Part shown: positions 63,476-64,000 of the stretch, in pieces | How positions within the stretch are numbered: the first letter of the stretch is position 1 | Layout: every line of letters begins with the position of its first letter | Assembly: GCF_036077095.1 (NCBI RefSeq) | Contig: NZ_CP107960.1 | Coordinates: 8,680,001 to 8,744,000, forward strand | Direction of reading: 5' to 3' | DNA length: 64,000 nucleotides | DNA from: Streptomyces sp. NBC_00376 | Lineage (GTDB): Bacteria > Actinomycetota > Actinomycetes > Streptomycetales > Streptomycetaceae | The notes under the pieces: generated by a model | Seen by the model: only the letters and a program-made list of their open reading frames with translations | Databases searched by the model: none | Told to the model about the DNA's origin: nothing | Program-made: the position numbers and the translations under genes

Positions 63476-64000
63476 AGCGGCCCATCGCGCGGGTCGCCGT
63501 ACCGCGTTCGACCTCGGGACGGGGACGGGAGTACTCGCCGCCGTCCTGGCCCGCCGGGGCATCGACCACGTCATGGCCACCGGTATCAGCCCGCGCGCCC
63601 TGGCCTGCGCACACGAGAACGTCCGCCGACTGAACCTCAGCGGGCGCATCGACGTCGTGGGCCCCGGCCTGTTTCCCGAAGGGCGCGCGGACCTCAGCGT
63701 CTGCAACCCGCCTTGGATTCCAGCCCGGCCCACCTCCGCCGTGGAGCAAGGCGTCTACGACCCGGGCGGCGGCATGCTCCGCGACTTCCTGGACGGACTC
63801 ACAGCGCACCTCGAACCGGGAGGCGAAGGACGGCTCATCCTGTCGGACCTGGCCGAGCACCTTGGACTCAGGACGCGCAGCGAACTCCTGGCCGACATCG
63901 AGGCAGCGGGCCTGTACGTGGTGGACAGGACCGACATTCGGCCGCGGTATCCACGAGCGGGGGCACCGCGGATCCTCTCCACGCCGCCCGTGCCGCTGAG
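63476..64000 (+). CDS. Class I SAM-dependent methyltransferase (HemK/RlmG-like), partial
   Basis: The frame reads RTAFDLGTGTGVLAAVLARR (SAM motif I), CAHENVRRLNLSGRIDVVGP, ADLSVCNPPWIPARPTSAVE (NPPW motif of N-directed methyltransferases such as HemK or RlmG), PGGEGRLILSDLAEHLGLRT, and continues past the right edge. The N-terminal part was replaced by the IS5 remnant, with which it shares the frame, so a chimeric product or a pseudogene is likely. NPPW suggests methylation of an amide or exocyclic amine. Confidence 0.7.

Overview
The window is very GC-rich, with G/C-ending codons, GTG starts and Shine-Dalgarno sequences typical of Streptomyces or a close actinomycete. About half of it is mobile DNA or gene debris: whole, nested and truncated insertion sequences (IS3, IS6, IS30, IS110, an integrase-core element), remnants of IS5, IS1182, ISL3 and IS21 transposases, two integrase remnants, a group II intron reverse-transcriptase remnant, and genes broken by nonsense codons, frameshifts or deletion. 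That pattern fits an accessory region such as a chromosome arm or a large plasmid. No rRNA, tRNA or CRISPR array was seen.

Layout. 0-1 kb: a SpoIIE-type phosphatase running off the left edge. 1-5.7 kb: mobile debris, an intact IS3 element and a broken aldo/keto reductase. 5.8-13.4 kb: a GNAT gene, an IS6 element split by an IS110 element, a lone FtsW/RodA-type gene, and an IS3 element split by an IS30 element. 13.4-18.7 kb: helicase debris, a secreted GH92 mannosidase behind a LacI-type operator, and IS5/IS110 scraps. 18.9-23.9 kb (minus strand): a three-gene signalling operon (receiver-flavoprotein fusion, cyclic-nucleotide-type histidine kinase, UBP zinc-finger protein) with an IS110 element inserted exactly in the stop/start overlap of its first two genes. 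24-31 kb: cupin, AraC, RibD-type reductase, an IS3 element, Nudix and small proteins. 31.5-34.1 kb: a GNAT-aminotransferase fusion translationally coupled to a CdsA-like cytidylyltransferase. 34-43 kb: phosphotransferase, DUF5996, a divergent HxlR/reductase pair with a visible operator, an NmrA-type protein and debris. 43.5-51.2 kb: a CoA-thioester catabolic cluster (3-hydroxyacyl-CoA dehydrogenase, beta-propeller protein, acyl-CoA dehydrogenase, class III CoA-transferase, enoyl-CoA hydratase) next to broken nitronate monooxygenase, SDR and luciferase-like genes. 52-64 kb: hydrolase, flavin monooxygenase with divergent LysR, an integrase-core IS, a benzoylformate-decarboxylase-like enzyme, a CPBP membrane protease and a methyltransferase cut by the right edge.

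The strongest observation concerns the two full IS110 elements. Their insertion points can be reconstructed to within a few bases, and the 226-239 nt leader upstream of each transposase carries, in the order expected for IS110 bridge RNAs, short guides matching the left target, right target, left donor and right donor sequences. For the element at 7050-8488 the matches are 10, 7 (9 with one G-U), 9 and 7 nt. Its target is the codons around the conserved D-K-W-H-L-D motif of an IS6 transposase, so one insertion sequence appears programmed to land in the catalytic core of another.
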